Shown here: piece after piece, positions 1 to 10,400 of the stretch
Numbering within the stretch: position 1 is the stretch's first letter
Layout: every line of letters starts with the position of its first letter
NCBI RefSeq assembly: GCF_018448495.1
Contig: NZ_CP049902.1
Coordinates: forward strand, 248,001 to 312,000
Origin: Psychrobacter sp. WY6
GTDB taxonomy: Bacteria; Pseudomonadota; Gammaproteobacteria; Pseudomonadales; Moraxellaceae
DNA: 64,000 nt
Direction: 5' to 3'
Notes under the pieces: generated by a model
What the model was told of the DNA's origin: nothing
Database searches by the model: none
Seen by the model: only the letters and a program-made list of their open reading frames with translations
Made by a program: the position numbers and the translations under genes

Positions 1-135
1 CTTACTATGCAGCCGTTTCTTCCACTTTTGAATAGTGGTTGGACTAATGTCATAAAAAGAGGCTGCCTCGGCAAAGGTCATGCCATCTGCTAAGCTTTTA
101 AGAACTTGTTTGCGATAATCTAGTGAGTAAGTCAT
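1..135 (-). CDS. IS630-family transposase, N-terminal 45 codons only
   Basis: Reading leftwards from the ATG at 133-135, the frame stays open to base 1 and begins MTYSLDYRKQVLKSLADG, followed by an AEAASFYDISPTTIQKWKKR helix-turn-helix. This is the typical start of the winged-helix N-terminal half of IS630-type transposases, the part that binds the element ends. The DDE catalytic domain would lie beyond the window. Many Moraxellaceae IS630 elements are read as two overlapping frames, so this may be only the first frame. Family assignment rests on recognition of the N-terminal motif. Confidence 0.75.
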   Translation of the reverse strand, partial: MTYSLDYRKQVLKSLADGMTFAEAASFYDISPTTIQKWKKRLHSK

Positions 136-196
136 GATAATTGAGTATATCTGTTGAGATGTTTTATCTTATAACATTTTTATACTTAATGCACTA
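1..196 (-). mobile_element. End of an IS630-family insertion sequence (partial, runs off the window)
   Basis: The window opens inside an insertion sequence. Its transposase starts at 135 and reads leftwards out of the window. The right boundary is placed at about 196 because the interrupted HAD gene resumes at about 199 (TACC TTG AGC CGC). IS630/Tc1-type elements insert at TA and duplicate it, and a TA lies at 197-198. The boundary is inferred from where the host reading frame resumes; the other end is outside the window, so the terminal inverted repeats could not be paired. Confidence 0.7.
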
Positions 197-944
197 TACC
201 TTGAGCCGCAATGGCATCATTGCCGAACACAACAAAACAACACTTGAGGAGCTTGCAGGTACTGATATTAAGCTGGTGATTTCAACGGGACGCTCCAAAG
301 CCATATTGCCAGCAGATATTTTAGCCTTGCTCGAAGCTGATGTCTTAGATGCGATTATTTGTATGAATGGACAGTATAGTTTTGATAAAAAGGGTCGGAT
401 TAGCCACTATCCGTTGTCCGCTGAGCAAACGGATACCATCGTGCGTCTGTGCCAACAGAGCGAGTTGATTCATAAGTTTGACTCTGCCACCCATATCGCT
501 TGGTCAGGTGAAAATGAGCGCTTGCGCGAGTTTAATGCCATCACGCCAAACTCTATCGTTGACCCTGAATACCATAAAGGGAATACCGTCTATCAATGCT
601 CAGTATTTTTTAACAATCAACAAGAGAAAATGCAGGACGTCGATTTTGCCCAGTACGATTTAAAGCTCGTCCATTGGCATCATATCGGCGCAGATATCTT
701 ACCGATAGAGGCATCCAAGGCGCGAGGCATTAAAGACGTCTGTCAATATTATGGGGTAGATGCCAGTGAGTGTATGGCGTTTGGTGATGGAATGAATGAT
801 TTAGAGATGTTTGACTTGGTCGGCTATGCAGTAGCAATGGGCGATGCAAAGCAAGAATTGATTGCACGTGCAGACTTTGTTACGGGTACGATTGAGGAGC
901 GCGGTATTCAGTCGGTGCTTGAGCAGTTTCATATTGCGTCTTAG
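141..944 (+). pseudogene. HAD-superfamily Cof-type phosphatase, 5' end lost to IS630 insertion
   Basis: From about residue 20 the frame is a Cof-type (HAD-IIB) sugar-phosphate phosphatase: motif II region VISTGRS, an alpha/beta cap domain, the motif III lysine in PIEASKARG, and motif IV GDGMNDLEMF. Motif I (DxDGT), which carries the nucleophilic aspartate, is missing. The first ~19 codons (TTG start at 141, hydrophobic MFYLITFLYL) are read from insertion-sequence DNA. Host sequence resumes at about 199 with LSRNGIIAEHNK, where the family normally has DGTL-x-x-x. Without the nucleophile the product should be catalytically dead. The rest of the frame is intact, so the insertion may be recent. 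The true substrate is unknown. Confidence 0.8.
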
Positions 945-972
945 TAATCAGACTTTGCAAATTGCTATTTAT

Positions 973-1013
973 CTAGGACGTGTTCTCACTTTTAAAATAA
1001 GGACACGTCCTAG
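973..1013. repeat. 41-bp near-perfect palindrome, MITE-end type (CTAGGACGTGT...)
   Basis: CTAGGACGTGT at the left is mirrored by ACACGTCCTAG at the right, with an AT-rich centre. The ends match those of the MITE-like element at 56572-56747 and of the fragments at 15218 and 25609. It lies between the convergent HAD pseudogene and the small membrane protein gene and could act as a bidirectional transcription stop, but its shared ends point to a collapsed mobile-element remnant. Confidence 0.65.
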
Positions 1014-1019
1014 CAAAAT

Positions 1020-1283
1020 CTAACCACGCTTCGTCATTAAACTATAAATCCAACTACCGATTTTATAAAATCCAACAACAATCAAAATAAGCACCACCGC
1101 TGCCAGCACATAGGCCAACCAAACAGGCACATTACTCAACCAGCCAATCGTAAATGCCAAACCCATGTACGTCTCAACCGGCCAATTAACGATAGGTGTC
1201 GGCGAGCCAGCGTTAAACATGGTCATAAAGGCAATGATGCCAAGCACAGCAGTAATCAGTCCAGCGCGTTTACGATTATTCAT
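1020..1283 (-). CDS. Small membrane protein of unknown function (87 aa)
   Basis: I do not recognise a family. The 87-residue product has an N-terminal hydrophobic segment (about residues 8-24), a central amphipathic stretch with NWPVETYMGLAF, and a strong C-terminal hydrophobic segment (about residues 52-78), so two or three membrane passes are likely. It ends in a basic MTKRG tail. A good ribosome binding site (GAGG, spacing about 6) precedes the ATG at 1283, which supports it being a real gene. It is convergent with the HAD pseudogene and appears monocistronic. Confidence 0.6.
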   Translation of the reverse strand: MNNRKRAGLITAVLGIIAFMTMFNAGSPTPIVNWPVETYMGLAFTIGWLSNVPVWLAYVLAAVVLILIVVGFYKIGSWIYSLMTKRG

Positions 1284-1687
1284 CTTTTGCCTCTTTTAAT
1301 TCGAACCATTTAATTAACATTCGATTGTTTTTATTTTATCGGTAACCTTTGTATCTTATAAAAACCACGTTGTAAACTCATGGCTTAAGGGTAAAGCAGC
1401 TCTCATCATAGCATGATTATTTACGCTTATTATCTTACTCAAAGACAGCAGTAAACCTCATATTTGTGATTTTATAGATTCTTCAGCCATTCATCAGCGC
1501 CACTTTTAACAATATTATGAATAACGAACTTCTTTCTTGCCCTTTAAATTCTTAACAATCATAGCCATAATAGTTTCACAACTGGCTCGATACCTTATAT
1601 TCAGCACTTAGTATTTAGCCCTTAGCTTCCATTATCTATCATTTAACTTTTTACTCATTTGCATCATTCTTATTTAGGAGAGATATT
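1284..1687. other. 404-base intergenic region
   Basis: No convincing ORF. It separates the divergent small membrane protein gene and the polyamine-type binding protein gene, so promoters for both are expected here, but I could not pick one confidently from the AT-rich sequence. Confidence 0.5.
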
Positions 1688-2809
1688 TTGACTCATTTAT
1701 CATCGCCCCACAACATTACTCGTAGCGCTCGTATACTACCAAAAGTACTATTAGCCGTGGCTGTTGGGCTAGCACTTGCTAGCTGTAGTAAGTCAGACAA
1801 TACGGCGGCTGATGGTACAGCGGCGAGTGCTGAAACGCTCAATCTGTATAACTGGTCAGAGTATATGCCGCAAGAGATTCTCGATGGCTTTACTGAGGAG
1901 ACAGGCATTCGGGTCAATTACACTACCTTTGATTCTAACGAAGCTATGTATGCCAAGCTCAAACTACTCGACGATTCTAGCCAATATGACTTAGCGATTC
2001 CGTCGACCTATTATGTCGAAAAAATGGCCAAAGAAGGGCTGCTGCAAGAGCTCGATAAATCCAAATTAAGCAATTTTAAGAATCTTGATACGTCTTTTAC
2101 CAATACCAAGGTTGATCCAGAAAACAAATATTCGATTCCTTATATGTGGGGCAGCACCGGTCTTGCCATTAATGGTGACAAGGTCGATCCTGCAACCGTA
2201 AATAGCTGGAACGATTTATGGCGTCCTGAGTATAAAGGGCAAGTGATGCTGATGAACGATATGCGCGAAGTGTTTGGCATGGCGCTATTGACCCTTGGGC
2301 ATTCAGGTAATAGTAAAAATCCTGACGAAATCAAAGCCGCTTATGAGAAGCTCACGACCTTGATGCCAAATGTGAAGACCTTTAACTCGGATGCCTCGCG
2401 CATGCCTTATATGGAAGGCGAAACCACGGTTGGTATGAGCTGGAATGGCGAGGCAATTATCGCCAACAACGAAGGCTTGACCAGCTTGGTTTATAAATAT
2501 CCAACTGAAGGCGCTATCTTGTGGATGGATAATTTTGTCATTCCGAAAAATGCCAAACAAGTCGATGCAGCCCACAAGTTTATTGATTACTTACTGCGTC
2601 CTGAGAACTCTAAAATCGTCAGCGAAGAGATTGGTTATGCGTCGCCTAATATGGCTGCGCGTGAGATGATGCCAGAAGAAGTGAGAAACAATCCAACCAT
2701 CTATCCGAGCAAAGACGTACTGGCAAAAGCGGAATTCCAAGAAGATGTGGGCGATGAAGCATTGCAAGTCTATCAGCAGTATTGGGATAAGCTAAAAACT
2801 GGTCGTTAA
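1688..2809 (+). CDS. Spermidine/putrescine-type ABC transporter substrate-binding lipoprotein (PotD/PotF-like)
   Basis: 373 residues. The N-terminus has a basic region and a hydrophobic stretch ending in a lipobox LASC (Cys33), so the mature protein should be lipid-anchored facing the periplasm. The mature part begins LNLYNWSEYMPQEILDGF, the hallmark start of PotD/PotF-type extracellular binding proteins, followed by FDSNEAMYAKL and YDLAIPSTYYVEKM. The family binds putrescine or spermidine and hands it to an ABC importer. No permease or ATPase gene is adjacent, so the partner must be encoded elsewhere. The start codon is TTG, chosen because AGGAG lies 5-9 bases upstream and the lipoprotein signal begins right after it. 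Ligand specificity cannot be told from sequence alone. A terminator follows. Confidence 0.88.
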   Translation: MTHLSSPHNITRSARILPKVLLAVAVGLALASCSKSDNTAADGTAASAETLNLYNWSEYMPQEILDGFTEETGIRVNYTTFDSNEAMYAKLKLLDDSSQYDLAIPSTYYVEKMAKEGLLQELDKSKLSNFKNLDTSFTNTKVDPENKYSIPYMWGSTGLAINGDKVDPATVNSWNDLWRPEYKGQVMLMNDMREVFGMALLTLGHSGNSKNPDEIKAAYEKLTTLMPNVKTFNSDASRMPYMEGETTVGMSWNGEAIIANNEGLTSLVYKYPTEGAILWMDNFVIPKNAKQVDAAHKFIDYLLRPENSKIVSEEIGYASPNMAAREMMPEEVRNNPTIYPSKDVLAKAEFQEDVGDEALQVYQQYWDKLKTGR

Positions 2810-2850
2810 TATAGAAGGCTAGAAGAACACACCCTAAAATATTGTTTAAA

Positions 2851-2885
2851 TAAAAACGCTGACTTGGGAGAGTCAGCGTTTTTTA
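2851..2885 (+). terminator. Rho-independent terminator after the polyamine-binding protein gene
   Basis: A perfect 10-bp stem (AACGCTGACT / AGTCAGCGTT) with a 6-base loop, followed by a run of T. Confidence 0.9.
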
Positions 2886-2915
2886 TTTATTCTTTATTGG
2901 CTGTTATTTAGCTTT

Positions 2916-3023
2916 TATAGTCGGTTCAATATAATTTGGATACAAGGAAGGCGAGCGAAAGTACTACCAATAGTAGACTAAGCGAGCCTGACACCGTATC
3001 TGATTTATATAGGATTGACTATA
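2916..3023. repeat. About 108-bp imperfect palindromic element (MITE/REP-like)
   Basis: The ends mirror one another (ATAGTC... at left, GACTAT at right), and so does the middle: GAGCGAAAGTACTAC and GTAGACTAAGCGAGCC flank a CAATA centre. It ends 2 bases before the FUSC stop codon. The layout is typical of a non-autonomous palindromic element rather than a simple terminator. No second copy was seen in this window. Confidence 0.55.
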
Positions 3024-3024
3024 T

Positions 3025-4260
3025 TTATAAGTGCAAATCAGTTTCACTGCCTTTGTGCTCGATACGGCGCTGCTCGCGGCGCTGATAGCGCAGACCAGAG
3101 GCGGCAAACCATTTTGGCTTAGTCGTTTGCAATAAATCACTGAGCCGCTGCAATTGCACTTGCAGCGTTTGGGTCAGCCAAAAATAGCCCTGCCACTTAA
3201 AGCCTAAATTTTCTACACTTGGATATTCTGATACGGCGATGCGTGTAATGGGTTGGAATACTTCGTCATTTGGGCTACGTAATACCGCCGCCATATGCTG
3301 CATCGCTTGCGTCAATTCATGCTGATAATGAATAAGCAAAATATGGTTTTCATCATCAATCTCAATATTAGCCAAACGCGGTGCGGCACTTAACAGTAAA
3401 TCAATCGTACCAATAATATTACGATGGGTACGCTGAATAGTCTCTAGTGTTTCCTTTTCAATACCCGATTCGCTAGCTGTCGCTGCGATATGCGGACGCA
3501 CGGCAAGCAAACGCTTATTAATCTTTTGTAATGCTTTCACCAAGGACTTATTGACCGGTGTATCTGGTATAGAACTGTTCGATGGATAAATAATACTGGC
3601 CGAACTAGTCGCCTTACTATATTTAAACGGCTTGGGCACTAAGACATCCGCATCAATATGATTGCCAACCCCTGCATACAAATTGCTGCACGTCTCAAGA
3701 TTACTGGCCAATAAAAATCGCCACATCAACGTCGATTTAAGCGGTAAAATTAACGTCGCGGCCACCGCTACTCCTGCACCAAGCAAAATATTGAACGCGC
3801 GATATAAGCCATCTTGGGCAATATTGCTGTGGTCAGGACTCGACACAATCATCAGCATGGTAATACCTGTCAGCAGACCGATATAGCCCAATTGCTTGAC
3901 CGCCACATAACCGATGATGCCACTGATAATGCCAATCAGCCCATAATATAACCACAGCCAGCCACCGATATCTTTAATCAGCCATAAGAAGCTAAGCCCG
4001 ACCACCACCCCAAGCAAAGTACCCAATATCCGCTCTTTAGCCTTGGTATAAATCGCCCCTTGATATTGCAACAAACCCAGAATCACAAACACGGTAATGG
4101 TCGTCCACTCACCATGCGGCAAGTGCGTAAACTCATTTAACAAGAGCGCAATAAGTACAGCCAGACCCAAACGTATGGCATGCAAAACATCTGCATGCTG
4201 ATAACGGGCATAAGGCTCTACAAACGGGGCGGTAAATCGTTGCCAAAAAGTCGGTTTCAC
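3025..4260 (-). CDS. FUSC-family inner-membrane protein, tandem copy 1
   Basis: 411 residues. The N-terminal half (about residues 25-180) is a run of six or so membrane segments, including HLPHGEWTTITVFVILG and YTKAKERILGTLLGVVVG, typical of FUSC/YccS/AaeB-type proteins. The C-terminal half is soluble and helical (ATASESGI, IQRTHRNIIGTIDLLLSA). Family members are linked to export of aromatic acids or similar solutes, but the substrate here is unknown. The start is GTG. The gene is a close paralogue of the one at 4506-5741, same length, and both are preceded by a similar terminator hairpin, indicating tandem duplication. The extreme C-termini (RYQRREQRR, SDLHL) are almost the same in both. Confidence 0.85.
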   Translation of the reverse strand: MKPTFWQRFTAPFVEPYARYQHADVLHAIRLGLAVLIALLLNEFTHLPHGEWTTITVFVILGLLQYQGAIYTKAKERILGTLLGVVVGLSFLWLIKDIGGWLWLYYGLIGIISGIIGYVAVKQLGYIGLLTGITMLMIVSSPDHSNIAQDGLYRAFNILLGAGVAVAATLILPLKSTLMWRFLLASNLETCSNLYAGVGNHIDADVLVPKPFKYSKATSSASIIYPSNSSIPDTPVNKSLVKALQKINKRLLAVRPHIAATASESGIEKETLETIQRTHRNIIGTIDLLLSAAPRLANIEIDDENHILLIHYQHELTQAMQHMAAVLRSPNDEVFQPITRIAVSEYPSVENLGFKWQGYFWLTQTLQVQLQRLSDLLQTTKPKWFAASGLRYQRREQRRIEHKGSETDLHL

Positions 4261-4346
4261 GCAGGATATCTCTTATAAGTGAAGGAAGAAAAAATCGGTT
4301 AAATTCTAGCTACTGGCTTAACCACTGATAAAGCGCTGATAAAGTC

Positions 4347-4386
4347 ATGACCAAAAAATAACGCCTTTTACCTATTAAAAGATAAA
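4347..4386 (-). terminator. Terminator between the two FUSC genes
   Basis: On the minus strand the stem GCGTCTTTTA / TAAAAGGCGT is followed by ATTTTTT. It closely resembles the hairpin at 5815-5853, in line with both having been copied with the gene. Confidence 0.75.
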
Positions 4387-4505
4387 AGACGCTGAAGGTC
4401 AAAACATGCTAGCACATAACGACAAAAAAACACCCTAACAACATCGCATTTGGCTATTGGTAATGCTGAAAGGTGCTGACAAATACTTGCCAGCATCTCC
4501 TATAT

Positions 4506-5741
4506 TTACAAGTGTAAATCGGACTCGCCCCCCTGCTCTTTCATTCTACGCTGCTCACGCCTTTGATAGCGCAGACCAGAAGCAGCATACCACTGCGGTT
4601 TGGTCGTTTGTAGCAGATCACTTAACTGTTGCAGTTGTGCTTGCAACGTTTGCGTCAACCAAAAATATCCTTGCCACTCAAACGTTGCATACTGTACGCT
4701 AGGATATTCTGATAGCGCAATACGCGTAATAGGTCGAAAAGTCTGATCGCTTGGACTGCGTAGTACTGCCGCGATATGCTGCATGGCTTGGGTGAGCTCG
4801 TGTTGATAGTGAATCAGTAGCGTATGATTATCATCGTCGATATCGATATTCGCTAAACGCGGTGCTGCACTGAGCAATAAATCGATGGTACCGATGATAT
4901 TGCGATGGGTACGCTGAATGGTTTCTATCGTCTCTTTATGAATGCCGGACTCGCTTGCTGTTGCAGCGATATGTGGACGTACTGCGAGTAGTCGCTTGTT
5001 TATTTGCTGCAGCGATTTTATCAACGCTTTATTAACAGGCATATCTGCAGTAGCGCTACTTTGAGGATAAGACAGGCTAGCTGAGCTTGTCGCTCTAGTA
5101 TAGACAAGCGACTTGGGAGCCTCTAATTCAGCCTCGATATGATGTCCGACACCAGCATAAAGAGTACTACAGGCTTCTAAATTATTTGCCAATAAAAATC
5201 GCCACATCAACGTCGACTTTAGAGGTAAGACCACTGTCACCATGACCGCAATACCCGTACCGATTAAGATATTGAGTGCACGATAGACACCATCTTGCGC
5301 CATATTAACTTGATTCAAATTAGAGACGATCATCAGCATAGTAATGCCAGTGAGTAATCCAGTATACCCTAGCCGCCTGACCGAAAAATAACCAATAATC
5401 CCACTGACGATACCAATAAGCAGGTATTCTATCCCTAACCAAGCACCCGTCCCTTTATTGAACCATAAGATTGCAAATGCCACCACAATACCCAAAACCG
5501 TCCCTAGTACTCGCTCTTTGGCTTTGGTATAAATAGCGCCTTGATACTGTAGCAATCCCAAAATGATAAAGACGGTGATCGTCGTCCATTCCCCATGTGG
5601 AAAACGGCTTATTTGATTGGCTAACAGCGCAAGCACGATGGCTGCACCGATACGTATGGCGTGCAAGATATCAGCGTGCTGATAGCGCGCATAAGGTTCA
5701 ATGAATGGTGCAGTAAATCGTTGCCAAATTTTTGGTTTCAC
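4506..5741 (-). CDS. FUSC-family inner-membrane protein, tandem copy 2
   Basis: 411 residues, the same architecture as the copy at 3025-4260: about six N-terminal membrane segments (FPHGEWTTITVFIILG, YTKAKERVLGTVLGIVVA) and a cytoplasmic helical C-terminal half. Start GTG, in the same KPxxWQRFTAPF context as its paralogue. The two copies differ mostly in the membrane half and in the linker around residues 205-235, while the C-terminal domain is nearly unchanged. That pattern would fit divergence of the transport path with a conserved regulatory or oligomerisation domain. The substrate is unknown. It lies 158 bases downstream of gltD, separated from it by a terminator. Confidence 0.85.
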   Translation of the reverse strand: MKPKIWQRFTAPFIEPYARYQHADILHAIRIGAAIVLALLANQISRFPHGEWTTITVFIILGLLQYQGAIYTKAKERVLGTVLGIVVAFAILWFNKGTGAWLGIEYLLIGIVSGIIGYFSVRRLGYTGLLTGITMLMIVSNLNQVNMAQDGVYRALNILIGTGIAVMVTVVLPLKSTLMWRFLLANNLEACSTLYAGVGHHIEAELEAPKSLVYTRATSSASLSYPQSSATADMPVNKALIKSLQQINKRLLAVRPHIAATASESGIHKETIETIQRTHRNIIGTIDLLLSAAPRLANIDIDDDNHTLLIHYQHELTQAMQHIAAVLRSPSDQTFRPITRIALSEYPSVQYATFEWQGYFWLTQTLQAQLQQLSDLLQTTKPQWYAASGLRYQRREQRRMKEQGGESDLHL

Positions 5742-5814
5742 GCACAGGTACTCTTATTAATTGAAGAATATATAGTCAATGAAAAGTAATATCGAACCAT
5801 CATGTACTGATATC

Positions 5815-5853
5815 AAAAAAACGTCTCTTACCTGTTAAAAGGCAAAAGACGTT
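5815..5853 (-). terminator. Terminator after gltD
   Basis: On the minus strand AAACGTCTTTTGCCT pairs with AGGTAAGAGACGTTT (two mismatches) and is followed by a T run. Confidence 0.8.
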
Positions 5854-5899
5854 TGAGATCTAAATAGAGCTATCAATAATTGGATGTAAACCAAACCCA

Positions 5900-7329
<1,430 letters not shown>

Positions 7330-7497
7330 TTAATATGAGGCTTTTTATATCAAGCTTTTTTAAAGTGGGCGGTGACAGTCAACGATGTCTCATTTATCGC
7401 AAAATTAAGAGATTTATATCGTGACCGTCACTTACCTGCTGAAAACCTCTGAGTTAAAAGGTTTTTAAAAGCGGAACATTGGATAATCCAAGCAAAG

Positions 7498-10400
7498 CTA
7501 CTGTGGGTCAGCCATGGTGGTCTTGAGAAGGCTCGCAATGTTTGCCGCTTTAGGCTTCACCAAATAAAACTTACGAACATAGTGCTCAAAGTCAGCCAAT
7601 ATCGTCTGACCCCACGCGCTGCCTGTTTTATTAACATGCGCTTCAATCACTTGCTGCAAATGGATACGATGCTCTTCGGTTTGCTCACTTGAGATACGGT
7701 TAAGATCGATCAGCTCATGGTTACAACGGTCAAAGAAGTCCCCTTCCATATCAAGCACATAAGCGAAGCCACCTGTCATACCTGCCCCAAAGTTGAGACC
7801 CGTACGCCCAAGAATAGTGACAATACCGCCTGTCATATATTCACAGCAATGATCGCCTGTGCCTTCGATGACTGCGTGCGCGCCAGAGTTACGCACCCCA
7901 AAGCGTTCGCCAGCAGTACCAGCTGCATATAGTTTGCCGCCCGTTGCGCCATATAAGCAGGTATTACCAATGATGGCGGTCTCTTGCGCCGTAAAGCTTG
8001 AGTCTTTTGGTGGATAAATAACAATCTCACCGCCAGCCATGCCTTTGCCGACATAATCATTGGCATCGCCTTCTAGCTCAATATTTAGACCACCTGCATT
8101 CCAGACGCCTAAACTCTGCCCAGCAGTGCCAGTCAGATGCAGTTTAATTGGCATATCACTCATGCCAAGGTTGCCCCATACTTGCGCAATCTCACCAGAG
8201 ATACGCGCGCCAATAGAGCGATCACAGTTACCGACATAATAGCTATAATCGCCGCCATTACCTTGACGAATATTGAGCAGCATATCACTAATCATCTGTT
8301 CAGCGAGTAAGCCTTTATCAAACGGCTCATTACGCTCAACCTGACAGGTTTGGGCTTTACCACTACTGGCCGGATGGCTAAATAATAATGGCGTTAAATC
8401 CAAATGACGCTGTTTATCCGTGTTGCCTTCTAATACTTCAAGCAAGTACGTACGACCAACTCTTCCATACTACGCACACCAAGGCGGCAAGCCATTCACG
8501 CGTTTCAGTTGCTACAAATTTAAAGAAGTTAATCAACATCTCCGCTTCGCCAATGAAATGCTCATCACGTAGCTTAGCTTTTTGCGTCGCAACCCCAGTC
8601 GGGCAATTATTCAGATGGCAAATGCGTAGGTATTTACAACCAACAGCAATCATCGGCGTGGTACCAAGCCAAAGCTTTCTGCCCCAAGGATAGCGGCTTT
8701 TACCACATCAAGTCCTGTCTTTAGACCACCATCAGTTTGAATACGAACTTTATGACGCAAGCCATTTACTCGTAGTGATTGGTGGGTCTCAGCCAGTCCT
8801 AGCTCCCATGGTGAGCCTGCATGATGGATAGACGATAGCGGAGAGGCTGCGGTGCCGCCATCATAGCCTGAAATCGTAATCAAATCGGCATAAGCTTTTG
8901 CCACGCCAGTCGCGATAGTACCAACGCCTGGACGTGAGACTAACTTGACCGATACTAGCGCATCTGGATTGACTTGCTTTAAATCAAAAATCAGCTGCGC
9001 CAAATCTTCGATAGAATAGATATCATGATGCGGTGGCGGTGAAATCAACGTCACACGGTACAGAATAACGTAAGCGTGCAATCAAAGCATTGACCTTGCC
9101 ACCCGGCAACTGACCTCCCTCACCCGGCTTGGCACCCTGTGCAACCTTGATTTGCATCACTTCTGCTGAACGCAAATACGCTGGGGTGACGCCAAAACGA
9201 CCCGAGGCAATTTGCTTAATTTTCGAGTTACGCAGCGTGCCATAACGTACTGGATCTTCGCCGCCCTCACCAGAGTTTGAACGTCCACCGATGGTATTCA
9301 TCGCCATGGCAATCGCTTCATGGGCTTCGGGTGACAATGCCCCCAACGACATGCCCGCCGAGTCAAAGCGCGTCAGAATGGATGAGATATCCTCTACGTC
9401 ATTCACATCTATAGAGTTATCTGTTTTTAATTGCAATAAATCACGCAAGGTCGCCACAGGACGGCTATTAACCAAATCAGCATAATTACGATAATTGTCG
9501 TAATCACCCGTGCGTACAGCTGTATGCAGGCTATTAATCACGTCTGGGTTAAAGGCATGATATTCTTTGTTGAAGACAAACTTCAGTAAGCCACCTTGAT
9601 CGAGTGGCGCGCGGCGCTTGAAAGCATTCGCCGCTAGCTGTGCTTGATCGGCAGCTAAGTCAGCAAAGGTCGCACCTTTAATACGACTCTGTACGCCTTT
9701 GAAACACAGGCTTACCACCTCTTCAGAGAGACCCACTGCTTCAAATAACTGCGCGCCGCGATAAGAGACAATGGTCGAGATGCCCATTTTTGATAAGATT
9801 TTTAGCAAGCCTTTATCCAAGCCTTTACGGAAATTAACCCGCGCTTGAATCGGATCACCAAGCAGCTCACCAGTCGCTACTAAGTCATCAATAACATCAT
9901 AAGCCAAGTAAGGATAAACGCAGGTCGCACCAAAACCAATCAATACTGCCACTTGATGCGAATCACGTGCCAGACCAGTCTCAATGATTAAATTAGCATC
10001 AGTACGAATACCTTGACCAATCAAATAATGATGCACCGCACCCGTTACCATGATGGCGTTGGCTGGTACTTTATCAGCATCGATGTCTTTATCAGACAAC
10101 ACAATCAAAGTGTGACCAGCTCGGATGCTGTTAGCCACTTGCTCGCAGATAGCCGTGATGGCTTCTGATAGCTCAAGGATGCGATCATAGTTTAAATCAA
10201 TACGCGCCATTTTAAAGGCTGGATCGCCCAAGGTCTCGAGCTGCTGCATCTTGCTGGCTGACAGTACAGGCGACGATAAGATAATACGGTGTGCATCTCG
10301 CGCTGATGGCGCAAACACGTTAGTTTCAGCACCGAGGCAGGTCTGCAATGACATCACGATAGATTCACGCAATGGATCAATCGGTGGATTGGTCACCTGT

